The notes under the pieces were generated by a model, which searched no databases, was not told the origin of the DNA, and was given only the letters and a program-made list of their open reading frames with translations. A stretch of 64,000 bases of DNA from Gnetum montanum (taxonomy: Eukaryota; Streptophyta; Gnetopsida; Gnetales; Gnetaceae), in assembly GCA_015680685.1 (NCBI GenBank), contig MNCI01037820.1:1174730-1238729 (forward strand), in the 5' to 3' direction. Position 1 is the first letter of the stretch. Every line of letters starts with the position of its first letter. Position numbers and translations under genes: made by a program. This document shows, piece after piece, positions 1 to 10,589 of the stretch.

Positions 1-500
1 ATGTGCTCCCTATCACAAACTATACTAGGATGCTTTAGTAAATTCATATACTTATGAAGCATTCATGAATGCCATTGGTGCTTCTGAGGCCTACAACAAG
101 TTCATGCAGCAAGTGAATCTTCCCACAGGTGAGACTGCCACCGCCTCCTTTTCTCTAGAACCACCAAGATGGACTACCATCAAAAAGGAGAGAGCTGCAG
201 TAAACGCTAAACCAAGTGAAAGACATTGGGTAGATATCACAGAGGAGGAGATCTGCCACCACCTTGGGATTAGATTGGATCGCATACCCCTTGAGACAGA
301 CACGGGGCCATCTCGGGTCAGTCACTTTATACGATGCAACAATTGATGTTTTTCTAGCTGTTATGTGCAATCTAGCTGACTTCTTCATATTTATGGTGTA
401 GATTTCGGATGAAGAAGTAGGGCCTCTAGAGGGTAGAAATGATGATGGCATGGAAGAAGGTGATGTAGAGGGAAATGATGCAGGGGAAGACGTCATATGA
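1..500 (+). pseudogene. 3' end of the antisense gene carried by element T1 (two exons)
   Basis: This is the tail of a gene lying antisense to T1. The first exon runs from the window edge to 316 and its reading frame is open from position 29 on. It contains IGASEAYNKF, EPPRWTTIKK and a segment near ITEEEICHHLGIRL. The same blocks (IGASKAFEKF, EPPRWTSMEK, LTEDEIMQRLWVGL) occur on the minus strand of T2 at 47518-47805. A GT donor at 317 follows codon Arg and an AG acceptor ends at 401. The last exon, 402-500, is in phase and encodes an acidic tail (ISDEEVGPLEG...GEDVI) ending in TGA. T2 also ends in an acidic exon after an intron at the same place. Function is unknown. One in-frame stop upstream (26-28) suggests decay. 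Confidence 0.6.
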
Positions 501-1088
501 CAGCAGGGCTTTTGATTTTCATATTTTTATATTTTTGTAAAGCTGTTGCAAACATTGTCTAAGTAAAATTTTGGATGAAAGATAGATTATGGCAAGATTG
601 ATGCTACTCTAGTTTATGCGTTATACATGTTATCTATACGATCGGTTTCTATGTTTTTTGCTTTAGTTTTAGGCCATTTTGGGCCATTGTGGAAACAAAA
701 GGTATGTTAACAGTTTTAGAAATAGTTTTAGGCCATTTCAGGCCATTGCTAATTTTGGGCCATTGGGCATATCTAGCATAAATGTATGGATGTGAAGCTA
801 ATAAGCGGTAAATGTACAAAGGATGTTAACTGGGCAGGAAGCAGTGGGGTTGCTATGCTATGCGTAACTGCTTTCTGACCCATCGTGGATTGGGCAAGGC
901 ATAGTGCCGAGACGTTTTGCTAAGGAAATCATCTACATTGTTGTCCTCTGCTTGGAAGGGCAACTCAGCCCATGCATTTTTGTTCTCGAAATCAGCATGC
1001 TAGGTTAGCTCTTTTGATAAACCATTAGTATCTATAGAGACATGTGCCTCGCTCCTAGAGGTTATGACCTTCGATCCATGTTCCATAT
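501..1088. repeat. Non-coding spacer of T1 with TAAAACT-core repeats
   Basis: The stretch between the antisense gene tail and the T1 protease holds no reading frame I can support. At 662-770 several copies of a unit reading AGTTTTAGGCCATT, followed by a second GGCCATT, are visible. This is the reverse complement of the GGCC..CTAAAACTAG repeat found at the same relative position in T2 (46848-47014). The shared position shows that the repeat is a standing part of this element family. Confidence 0.6.
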
Positions 1089-2002
1089 CTACGTTATTGA
1101 TTGCTTGCGCTGCCACCCGTCACCATGGATTAACACCTCCCTACCTGCATAGGGTAGATGGATCTCCTGATGTATGGGTGAAGAGATGACCCTAAGTTGT
1201 GCTAACCATGATCTGCCAAAAATTAGGTTAAACCTAGGCATCTCTTCCACCATGATAAACATTGCATTAGTTGGGAACTGGTCCCCTGCCACAAAGTCTA
1301 TATGGACCATGCCTTTCACTATGACCTATGCCCCGTTGAACAACTTCAAGCATGATGTCGTTGTGGGTCTAATCTAGTTGACCAAACCCAGCTTATCCAC
1401 TATAGGGAATGGGATGACATTTGTAGCAGCCCCATCATCAAGGTGTACCCTTCGGATCTTGTGTTGGCTGACCCAAATTGTGATGAAAAGAGGTGCTATA
1501 GTCACCTGACCCTTTTCAGGGTCTTTCCTAATGGAATTATCACAAAAGGTTAGTTGGGATGGCTGTGGTTCTGCAGGTGCAGAAGGAAGCATAACTGAGT
1601 GAATCACTTTTTCTTCTGCTGGCATGTTCTCTTCAACTGGGATTACCATTGACATGTGAACCAAAGCCTCACGGTGTGCAGTAGAAGTCATAATCAGGTC
1701 ATACAGGCTCAACGTTGTGTTTTTTTTTGTTTCAGAGCTTGCTTGACCTGAGTGAGAGCGTTTAAAAGGTTTGTGCCACCTTCTTGTTTACTACCTTTCT
1801 CCTCTTCTATTTGTCCCAGGAGATGAATTTCCCGAGGAGGAACAGTTTTGGGTTTGAGATAGGACCCCTTCGGGAAAGGTGGTGATGACCGTGCACGTGT
1901 ACAAACATCATCTTTCGGCAATGAGGACATAGATGTAGAAGGCGAGGGCGTAGGTTTGGAAGTACTTAGGGTGGTACATTCCATTGATGCCTCACCTGTC
2001 AA
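1089..2002 (-). pseudogene. T1 aspartic protease (retropepsin), decayed
   Basis: The protease part of the T1 polyprotein. The catalytic loop reads VHLDDGAATNVIPF, so the usual D-S/T-G is D-D-G; T2 has VHVDDGVATNVIPY. The C-terminal flap-side motif is FNLIFGRSWL, equivalent to the family motif ILGRPWL. A proline-rich linker lies upstream (1709-2002). A frameshift in an A-run near 1722 and a stop near 1376 break the frame. In Ty3 elements the protease cuts Gag-Pol; the closest layout is that of Tat/Ogre elements, where the residue after the catalytic Asp is variable. Confidence 0.75.
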
Positions 2003-2230
2003 ACGATCTTCTCATTTGTTTGGATGAGAAGGCTGAGGTGCTATCTTATGTGGGGCGGAGGCCGTTGAATGGCTTGGCCCCCTAATGACAAATGGTGCTA
2101 ATGGTGTTAATGTGCGTGGTGGTGTGGTTTTGCTAACAGGCAGTGTAGGGGTAGATGTCTAGGAAGGGACTCTCAGGACAAATGGTTGCTGTGGAGTTTA
2201 CTTAGCTATTGGTGGTGATGGTGCAAGACG

Positions 2231-4660
2231 CTAAGGCACACAAACCATAAATAGCCATTGGGTTGGTTTAGGATTACTATCAACATCGATTGCGTTGATA
2301 ATGTAGCCGACATTGTTGGAATTAAGAGGATCCATGTAAATGTGTAGAGATTGATTTTCGGGATGCACTAGGTTGCTCTTGTCTAAAACCAGTTTCCCTT
2401 GATCAATCATTCTTTGGATTTCATCTTTTAATGCCATGCAATAATCCGTGTCATGACCACACTGTTGATGGTAGTCACAGAATCACTGCAGTGTAAAATT
2501 ATTAGGAATTGACAGCTCATTAGGCAAGGACAAAGAGGAGTTCCTACAAAGTTCGCAGTATCGTTGATGTTTTTTAATTCCCTCCTCTAACATCCACTTG
2601 TGTTGGATACACCCTGCCGCCAGTAGTTTCTTTAGGAGTTTCGAAGGTTTGATGGGCAGCGAGGTAGATTTAGAGAGATATTTACGCTCAAAGTTTGGCT
2701 TGGTGGGTGTAGAAGCTTTGGATGTAGATGTGGAGGGTTGAGTTGCTTTTCCCTAGTCAGGCATGGGGTTAGGTGCTGTTGTGCTCGCTTTCTTATTGTT
2801 CTTATTGTTGGGTTTGGCGTCATTTGCCACAGCGGCCATTGTGGTAGTTGCAGCCTTACCATTGTTCTTCTTTGCGAATGTGTTCTTGTATGCAACATAA
2901 GCCAGGTCTTTGCTTGTGTCGGCTGTGTTTTGTATACTCTTTGTTTGGGAAAAAGCCTGACTAAGAGTCCATGGAGCAAGATAGTACAGTTTGGACTTAA
3001 TAAAGTCGTTCACTGCATCCTTAAAGATGGCCAACAGATGAGCTTTCACGATGGGCTCACGGATCTCGTTAAGGGTAGCACTCTAGCATTGTATGAATTT
3101 TTGGATTGGTTCTAGTGGATCTTGCTTCATGCTCATTAGCTGATCCAGCTTAACCTCTGGTCTCAAATTATACTTGAAATGCGTTACGAACTAGGTTAGG
3201 AGCTCGTCTAGGGTTGAGATGGAGGAACATGGAAGCACGTGGTACTAGTCCAGGGCTTTTCTTGTCAGAGACATAGCAAAGATGTAGATGATCGTGTGCG
3301 GCCATTGTTGCAAAAGAAGGAACTCATATTTGAATGTGACAAGATGGGCATTGGGATCACCCTCCTCGTTGTACTTTGTAAAATGGGGGAGTGACATCCC
3401 AAGGGGTAGAGTTAACATGGGGACTACCGAGCTAATGGGATCATCCTAGTAGAAGTCTATGACTTATACCATGTTAGAACCGGTAGTCTTGAGCTGTTTG
3501 ATTTCCTTAGTAAGGGTCTGGATAAGTTGGAACGCTTGATCCAGACCCAGGGATGATGCGGATGGTTGGGGAATTGCAAAGGTAGCTCCCATTTGTGGCA
3601 CAATAGGGGTAGCAACCTGGCCCATAGGTGGTGCTGTTGGGGTAGCCCCTATGAAAAGTGCTACCTATGCTGTCCACCACCTGGTAGGTGGTGCTATTGG
3701 AGCAACAACTATTGGTTGCGCCACTGGATGGGTCGCTTGTGTGGTCGGTGGGACAGACCATAGTCCCACGCTTGGTTGTGCTATTTGTGGGACTTGGTAA
3801 GTTTAGGGGTGAATGTAGTGGGACATTTATGATGGCTATGAAATAGGAGGAGAAGTGAATGGTGTCTACCATGTGGATAGGACTGGGCCCGTCACTGACA
3901 GTGGGATAGGTGTAGATGCTGGAATGGATGCAAAAATTGCATATGACTGTGATGTAGGTATGGTGTGAACATAGGGTAGGGTAGCTATGATGGATGCATG
4001 ATACACTAAGGGAATAGATTGGGGAACAATTTGTAGAGGGGTAGTGACTAAGAATGAGATAGGGGAGTAGATGTGTTGATACGTCGAGGGCATGGCATGG
4101 CTACCCATTATCGATGAAATCATGGGTTGCGACAGTGCAGATGTGATTATGAAGGGAGTGACAGTAAAGAGCACGTTTTTCTAGAAAGATGGAGTGGGAA
4201 GGATGGTGGAAGGATTGGCTTGACCTCCACCTTCAGACTGGGAATCCAGTTCCTCTTACTCATCTTGGAATGTCTCATCATGGTGAGACACTGTGTCTTG
4301 TAGCTCCCTAGGCCTAATGGTCACTATCAATTGATCTATGAGCCACTGGTGCATCTATGTCAAAGGAATGGAAATGCTAGAAGTGGGAATAAGCCCCCTT
4401 TTGTTACAGTAGGTGAACTCGAAGCTGCATTTTTCTTCAAGTTCTTGAGCATCTAAGGGCAGGTTAGCCTAAACCTTAGCACAAAGAAAGTTATATTGCT
4501 CATATTGTTGAGTCAATCCCTCAGGTCCTTGATTTTGGATCTTGAGAGATTGGTGTGGTTCCAACACTGGGCTAGGTAGCTGCTCGGGACCTGTGATGTC
4601 TTGAACTGAGAGGGAAACCTCAACGTTAAAGGTAGTAGCTGCGGTGCTTAAGGAAATCAT
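2231..4660 (-). pseudogene. T1 gag, decayed
   Basis: Gag forms the particle that packages the element RNA. Start ATG at 4660 aligns with the T2 gag start. Conserved blocks visible on the minus strand include GMSLPHFTKYNEEGDPNAHL near 3390, a capsid region with LTRKALD near 3260, KAHLLAIFKDAVNDFIKSKL near 3020, and a lysine/asparagine-rich tail near 2800. A short C/H-rich zinc-knuckle region precedes ALKDEIQRMIDQGKL at 2437. Several stops and frameshifts separate these blocks. This copy is useful because it covers the segment hidden by the N gap in T2 gag. Confidence 0.75.
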
Positions 4661-4888
4661 TTTCCTAAAGCTAAAAAGAAAGAAAGCATTTGCAAATGAG
4701 GAAAACAAGGAGATCGAATAGCAATCAGAGGGTTTCTATCCTGCATGATTCCAGAGGAACCGTCGGAGTAATTGATCTGTACCACACGATGCGTAAACAA
4801 CCACAAAAGGGTTTTACGTTTACGCTAGTGCGTGATGGGGTACAGAACACATGCAAGACTACTGTGAAACATGGGAAAGGAATTGAAA

Positions 4889-4907
4889 GGCCCTCTTTCT
4901 AGCACTA
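4889..4907 (-). promoter_or_regulatory. T1 primer-binding site, mutated
   Basis: On the minus strand this reads TAGTGCTAGAAAGAGGGCC, placed six bases after the LTR end. T2 has TGGCGCTAGAAGGAGGGC in the same place. The two differ mainly by C/T or G/A changes. The tRNA partner cannot be named from sequence alone. Confidence 0.6.
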
Positions 4908-5592
4908 GAAAACTATAGCAACTAAAAACATCGGTGGCTAGAAACATCGAGAGGTTGCCAAGTGATAGTTTTAACCTCGGATCCGTGCGAGGGCCGTGCT
5001 GGATAAAATGGAATCGGGGTGCCTTGAATGGTCTGGTCGATCAGATAGGGACTTAGTCAGTGTAACTTAACCTTATGTAAATGTCATTTTAAGAGTGAAA
5101 CACTTGAAATCTAACTGATGATTAATAGATGTGATAATAAAGAAAATGATGTTAAACAGTGATAATAATATAGAAACAACAGAGTGACTGGGATGAGAAA
5201 ATGCACCACCGCAAAGTTGCGGGTTCGATTTTCTTCTCCGCTTGAAAATGTATGACAAGTGGTATAGTGCTGGAGGAGCACAGGGAGTCCAGGAATGGTC
5301 AGAACACTCAAGATGCCTCAACTATGTCTTTGGGTACAAGCTTAAGAGCCAATAGTACAAAGTGCCAACAAGCAAAAAGCTAATGCCAAGTCCCAATGCT
5401 AAATGTGTCAACTTGCTTTGAATTGCTAAAATGCCAATCAATGCCAAAAATACTCAAAATTGCCCACAACTACCAATCACAAATCAAATTTTGCCAACCA
5501 ATGCTCACAATGCCAAAATTTTTTGCCAACCAAACCTAAATTTGTTAACCATATTGTGAACCAAATTGCCAACCCTTTGAGCATTATCCATT

Positions 5593-5605
5593 GGGGTATT
5601 TATAG
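5593..5605 (-). promoter_or_regulatory. TATA box of the T1 LTR
   Basis: Minus-strand CTATAAATACCCC is identical to the box in the nested solo LTR at 6557-6569, and similar to the T2 LTR boxes. It marks the likely U3/R core promoter. Confidence 0.6.
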
Positions 5606-5850
5606 GGCCAAGAGCAGGTGCAAAACATGGTTTAGGTGCCATGTGTCCTAGACCCCACAAGATGCTGACATGTCCATATTGCATGGACATGCAAAGCTGA
5701 TTGTGAATCTTCCACGCTGCAATCACATTGTCAAAACTGGGAGTGCTGGCGTTAGGTATGCAAATAATGCAAGCAATGAAACACCGTGAAAATTACAGGT
5801 CGGCCTCAGGCAAAGATTCGTAATTTGAGCAAGAACGCGCCTCAAATCTG

Positions 5851-6080
5851 TCTAAGGACAAGTTTACGCTCCATCACGCACGGTAGCGTAATGCGCATAA
5901 TAGGCTCCAAGGCAGTTAGAGGCGAATTTGTCTAAGGACAAGTTTACGCTCCATCACGCACGGTAGCGTAATGCGCATAATAGGCTCCAAGGCAGTTAGA
6001 GGCGAATTTGTTCAAGGACAAGTTTACGCTCCATCACGCACGGCAGCGTAATGAGCGTAATAAGCTCCAGGACAGTTAAG
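5851..6080 (+). repeat. Three tandem 80-bp repeats in the solo LTR U3
   Basis: Units start at 5851, 5931 and 6011. Each contains TTTACGCTCCATCACGCACG, then GCGTAATG and CTCCA. The first two are identical over the 80 bases; the third is diverged and shorter. They multiply a TTACGC...GCGTAA inverted motif. Confidence 0.9.
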
Positions 6081-6556
6081 CAAAATCCAGAGAAACACGG
6101 CGGGTTGGCACTTGTTCTCTCAACGCTTAAACAACTGATCTTTACATGCGTTACACGGCAATGCGTGCTCGTGCGTAGGTCAGAATGCAAGCACGCGCTC
6201 GGTACGCTTCGTCACGCATAGTTGCGTGATGAGCGTAAGTTACACTTTGATTACACTCCACCGTGCGTAGCTGTGTGGAGAGTGTATGTTACATTTACGC
6301 TGCGTCACGCACAGTTGCGTGATGAGCGTAAAACAATCTTGAGCGCGTTGTTGTTACACCAAAGTTGCGCTCATACACGCAACACAATGCGAATGAGCGT
6401 AAACGCAGCCGAGACACGCCTATCATGGGCCTGCTCTTTACACGCACAGCACGCAAACGAGCGTGTTGTGCGTAGTCGCAGTTCGACTTAAAAGAATCGC
6501 GTCAACAGGATCCGCGACATTCGGGCCCACATCATCAAGGTTGTGCATGTCGCGGC

Positions 6557-6569
6557 CTATAAATACCCC
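6557..6569 (+). promoter_or_regulatory. TATA box of the solo LTR
   Basis: CTATAAATACCCC lies about 780 bases into the LTR. Transcription would be expected to start about 30 bases downstream. Confidence 0.6.
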
Positions 6570-7402
6570 GGTTGACAAATATACAAAAAGGGGGGAGTGA
6601 GCGAGTTAACAAAGGAACGAAAACCAGAGCACCAGAGCACTTATCGCTTTTCGTTGGCAGCAGATCAAGAGGACAAGAGCATTTTCTGAGCAAGGGAACA
6701 CCTATCTCCTTGAACAGAGAAACAAGAGAAACCTTTTGGTGATCGCTGCAAACACCATCCTTTAGCAGGAATAGAACACAGCACGCCTGAGCCCTAACAG
6801 CAGATCTACCCGAAGTAAAGAAGCAGAACGGGAATTGCAGAGTTGTCTCGCCCAGTTAGCAGGTTCTATCGTTCAAAAGATCGACAGACTTCCGAGCTTG
6901 ACCATTCCTGCACCTAAGGTTTGGCCTACAAGGTAGATCAGACTTCTGTCCAGACAGTTTTCTTGTTGTTTTGTGCTCATTTTGTATCCGGTTGTTGGGG
7001 GTTTTCTCCCATTGTAACGTAATATACACACAAGCATACATCCGATCCAGCATTGAAACATAGATCTTTGATCTTTGCAACGTACACGTTGTTTTCTCTC
7101 CCGATTAGCATCTTTTTGGCGTTTTGGCGTTATCTTCGTAGTGATCCATCTACGTCGTTGTCTTCCCATTTTACAATCTCTCGCACCAAATCACGGCACG
7201 CAAAAATCCATAATCGTCATCGCTTTTACTGACCCGTAAGTCCCTATCTGATCGACAAGACCGTTCAGGGCACCGCGGATTCGTTTTTTCCAGCTTAGCC
7301 CTCGTGCGGATCCATGGTTAAAGCTGTGTACACGGAATCTCAGTCGGTATTTCCAGCTGCCGACGTTTTCCGTTGTTACAAGCAAGATATGAAGCATACT
7401 GG

Positions 7403-8140
7403 CATAGCATAGTTGTTTGCTAAGTTGTACTACGCTATGCAGCATAGCAAGTTGGCATAGCATAGCTACTTGCTACACTGTACTATGCTATGTAGTGTTG
7501 CACAGTGTAGGCACCAGTTTGAAAAGGAAATTTTCTTTGAAGTCAACTGCATCTGTTAGAAGCTTCGGCTCACAACAGGTTAAATTTTGAAGCACTTTAT
7601 TAAATTTTTATCTTTGCTACACTACGCTACGCTATGTAGCGTAGCATAACGTAGCAGTCAGCTTTATCAGCAACTCATGCTGAAGTTGCAAACACTTGTT
7701 TGGAGTTTTGATCATGCTAAGAACTGTAACTTTTTCCTTTTGCAAAGGAGAACCTCCGAAGTTGCTGAACTTGCATTTGAAACATTTCTTGCTACTCTTG
7801 TATTGTTGCTATGTTGTGCTACGCTATGTAGTGTAGCATAGTGTAGCAGTCGTCATCTCCTGATTTTTGCTCAATTCATCACTTTCTAGTAAGAGACCTT
7901 GCTGAAGGACTTGAAGTCGAACAAGGCAATTGGTTTTGGAGGTTGGAGTGCTTGCCAAGTGCAATTTCTTCATTGGAATCATTTGGTAAGCTGGGCCATT
8001 CTAATTTTTCTTTGCTACACTGTGCTACACTGCGTAGCGTAGCATAGCGTAGCACCTTGTTCTGCAATAGTTTGCACTTGATTGCATGAGCAACTGTTTT
8101 CTGAGGTCTGCTATTCTACATAGCGTAGCATAGCATAGAA
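7403..8140. repeat. Dispersed palindromic GCTACGCTATGTAGCGTAGC-type motifs in the T1 LTR U3
   Basis: Clusters built from GCTACGCTA and TAGCGTAGC occur near 7403-7502, 7613-7662, 7807-7849, 8011-8056 and 8110-8140. From the second to the fourth, the cluster starts are 194 and 204 bases apart. Some flanking words also recur. This looks like a decayed tandem array of about 200 bases per unit in U3. No coding potential is seen here. Confidence 0.6.
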
Positions 8141-8730
8141 AACTTCTTTACTAGAAAACTTTCTAAACTGTTTACCACATCCGAAGCACCGCTGAAAATC
8201 CCAAGCATGGTTTTTGAGTAGATTGTCAGTTGGGTGAATTACCCAGGTGGGCAGGCTAGAGAGTCCATTGGGCATATCAGCTCTAGTGGTAGAAAACTTT
8301 CCAAACTGAATAGTCTAAACTCAGAGCATTCATTTCCTGCCAAATTGCCATGACACTACACTTGTGGAAATCCCTTGCTTGAATTCCAAGATCCTGGTGA
8401 AGCAAGAAGGTCTCAAAATTTTGGGGTGTTTCATAGATAACATTAGGTTGGCCAACATTGAGAAGAAGAAGAACTTCTTGAAGAAAAGCATCCATCAATT
8501 TAGAGAACAATTGATGAGGGTCAACCAAGACATAAGCTGCTTAGCAAGAGAAAGTAGAACCTTGTTAATGGAGAAGGTACACATGATTAAATAGAAAGTA
8601 GAAATTGATATTAGCACATGCATGAAAGGCTCAAGGAACATTTTTAGATCAGGTGTAAATGTATAAGAAAATTTATGAGAAGGGGATCTAGATGGCTAAG
8701 GCCTGAATCAATTCTATATGAGCACAGAAT

Positions 8731-9369
8731 CTAGACTAGTAGCCCATCTTAGATAATTATACCCATGTCCATCAAGAAAAGATAAAAAACAAAGCCCTAT
8801 AGATAGAAGATCTAAAAAAATACATGGGGTTAGCCAACCTTTGCTATGCTAACTTAGCCTTGTTGAGAATAGATAGACCTCGAAATGAGCTTGAACAATA
8901 AGTAGCAGCTAGTTACACATTATATAAAAGAGAGTTTGTAGATCAAAAAGATTATCTATAGAAAATTTAGATGGAAAACTCTAAATTAGAAGTAATTAAG
9001 GTTGGCTACTAAGGGCAAAAAGATGTTGCAGCAAACCTAGCCAAAAGATTGTCTAATTAACATGAGTTATAAGCTAAGGCTAGGGCATTTGAAGAAGAGA
9101 GGAGATAGTTTGTGGCATGGTACATCAAGACTAATTAGATGTTTCAATAGTTACCATGTCCATGGGATGTACCTACTCCATCACACATTGCACAATAGGC
9201 ATGGATAGTACATGACCCAAGAATGGATGAGGAAAGACTTCAGGCATTCCTAAATAGATACAAATTTTAGAAGCTTGATGACAAAGAGAAGCAACTGATG
9301 GATGAGCCACCACCACCACCAAAAACTACATAGGCTATATCAATCTTTATCAAATTTTGTTTTTTATGA
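8731..9369 (+). pseudogene. Decayed coiled-coil reading frame before a gypsy 3' LTR
   Basis: One frame reads as protein throughout if its stops are ignored: KALxIEDLKKYMGLANLCYA, RIDRPRNELEQ, LAKRLSN, ARAFEEERR, PCPWDVPTPSHIA, MDEERLQAFLNRYKF, KEKQLMDEPPPPPKTT. About fifteen internal stops are TAG or TAA and none is TGA, as expected if Gln codons were lost by C-to-T change. The charged heptad-like segments suggest coiled coil. It lies between the T1 LTR edge and a polypurine tract/LTR start, where gypsy elements may carry an extra gene after pol. No known domain was recognised. Confidence 0.45.
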
Positions 9370-9514
9370 AAGTTTGTCCCTTCATGTCTTGTGTCATTTT
9401 TTGTAAAACACCACTATGGCATGAAGTGTCATGTAAATAGTATCATGTAAATCTACCTCCCAATTTTATAAGGAACTCTATCCTTATTTTTTTTAACTTG
9501 AGGATGAGTTTTGA

Positions 9515-9875
9515 GTTAGTCATGGGGGTATGATAAAGTTAATTTTTGCAAACTACAATATTGTAACTCCAATATCATAACTTTGATATTGTAGCACTAG
9601 CTATGTTATCGTATATGTGATATCACAAGATTCGTGCCAACCTATAAATACAACACTTAGGCACATGGATTCACAATAGATTTCATTCCATAGTAGTGTA
9701 ACTCTTTCAATTTGTTTCATGATTTTAGTCTTAGGTACATAGCAGTGTATGCCCACATTGTGGTGTTTAGTGGTTGTATGGAGTCTTTATTTGAGTGAAG
9801 TGTACTTGGAAACATTTTATGATTAGCAATAAAGATTGAGATTGCTTATCACCATTGCAACATCCACTTAGTTTT
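9515..9875 (+). repeat. Polypurine tract and 3' LTR start of a decayed gypsy element
   Basis: AACTTGAGGATGAGTTTTG is followed by GTCATGGGGGTA (polypurine tract) and TGATAAAG, the LTR start at 9531. The same sequence context occurs on the minus strand at 39987-40030, before an LTR starting TGATGAGCC. A TATA-like CCTATAAATACAAC lies near 9641. The 3' edge of the LTR was not found; 9875 is a guess. Confidence 0.5.
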
Positions 9876-10589
9876 CTTTTTGTTGACTTAGAATAATTTT
9901 TAGTATTTTCACTTAGATTACTAATTACTACTTTCCTATTTAATGTTTACTATTCCATATACTTTACTCTCACTATTGTCAAGCAGTATGGACACAATTG
10001 GTTTTGAGTGCTAAGTGTAGTTATTTGGTAACCTAGTAGTGTTATCATTTGATTTTATTAGTAGTGGTACACTTGGTAATCCTAGTGATGACTACATGAG
10101 ACTAAGATGTGTATAATAAATTAGGATGGAATATTCATCACCATAGGATAGAATAGAATTTTTGACTATTTTTCTTAGAATTAGAAATGCTTTCACTTTA
10201 CCATATTTGCTAGAAGAAATGGCCTATCAACATCAACATATCATATACCTCATTGTGAGGTAAACCATACCCACAGATTTGACTAGCTCATGTGGGATGA
10301 CAACAGTCTTGAACTTTAACCAATTACTAGCATATTTACATTACCTTGTCCATGGATTATGATTTGGTTGCATGTGAGCACCTATGACTATATGGTTGGG
10401 TGTTGAATTACCCCATTACACATCACTAAGACATCTTCTTAGCTTCTTAAAGCCTTTAGTCTACCTCTTGTAGAGATGAAAAGGATTTTAAAAGATGTTT
10501 TCCTATACTAGAACATATTTTCTCTTGGATGAATGCTCATTAGAAGGATTGAAGAGTTAAAAAAGAGATTAATCATAACACCTAGTATA

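Larger units (their letters stand above)
5772..7385 (+). mobile_element. Solo LTR of the T2-type family with perfect 5-bp target duplication
   Basis: The LTR proper is 5777-7380 (1604 bases), starting TGAAACACC and ending GTTGTTACA, flanked on both sides by AGCAA (5772-5776 and 7381-7385). It has the family TATA box, the R/U5 block GTCCCTATCTGATCGACAAG and the end block near TTTTCCGTTGTTACA. No internal sequence is present. A solo LTR of this kind is the usual product of recombination between the two LTRs of one element. It sits inside the LTR of T1, a related but more diverged family. Confidence 0.9.
1..8433 (-). mobile_element. T1: 5' part of a Ty3/gypsy (Tat-like) LTR retrotransposon
   Basis: Read on the minus strand, the order is 5' LTR (8433 to 4914, interrupted), primer-binding site, gag, protease, TAAAACT repeats, then the tail of an antisense gene; the rest lies beyond the left edge. 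Gag and protease are clearly homologous to T2 but strongly diverged, with many stops and frameshifts. The outer LTR edge at 8433 is set by TGAAACACC, the same nine bases that start the other two LTRs of this group. The base run after it (8434-8438, TAGAT) would be the target duplication, but its partner is outside the window. Confidence 0.8.
4914..8433 (-). repeat. T1 5' LTR, split by a nested solo LTR
   Basis: The LTR runs on the minus strand from TGAAACACC at 8433 to about 4914, next to the primer-binding site. Its 3' part (4914-5060) matches the R/U5 end of the other LTRs: GTCCCTATCTGATCGAC, the CACGGCCCTCGCACGGATCC block and a final TTGCTATA like TCGTTACA. It carries a TATA box (5593-5605). 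The solo LTR at 5777-7380 plus one copy of its target duplication is inserted in U3. Without this, the LTR is 863 + 1048 bases, about 1.9 kb. Confidence 0.72.

Noticed and set aside
5851-6080. CRISPR-like array
   Set aside because: Units are contiguous 80-bp tandem copies without unique spacers, inside a plant LTR.
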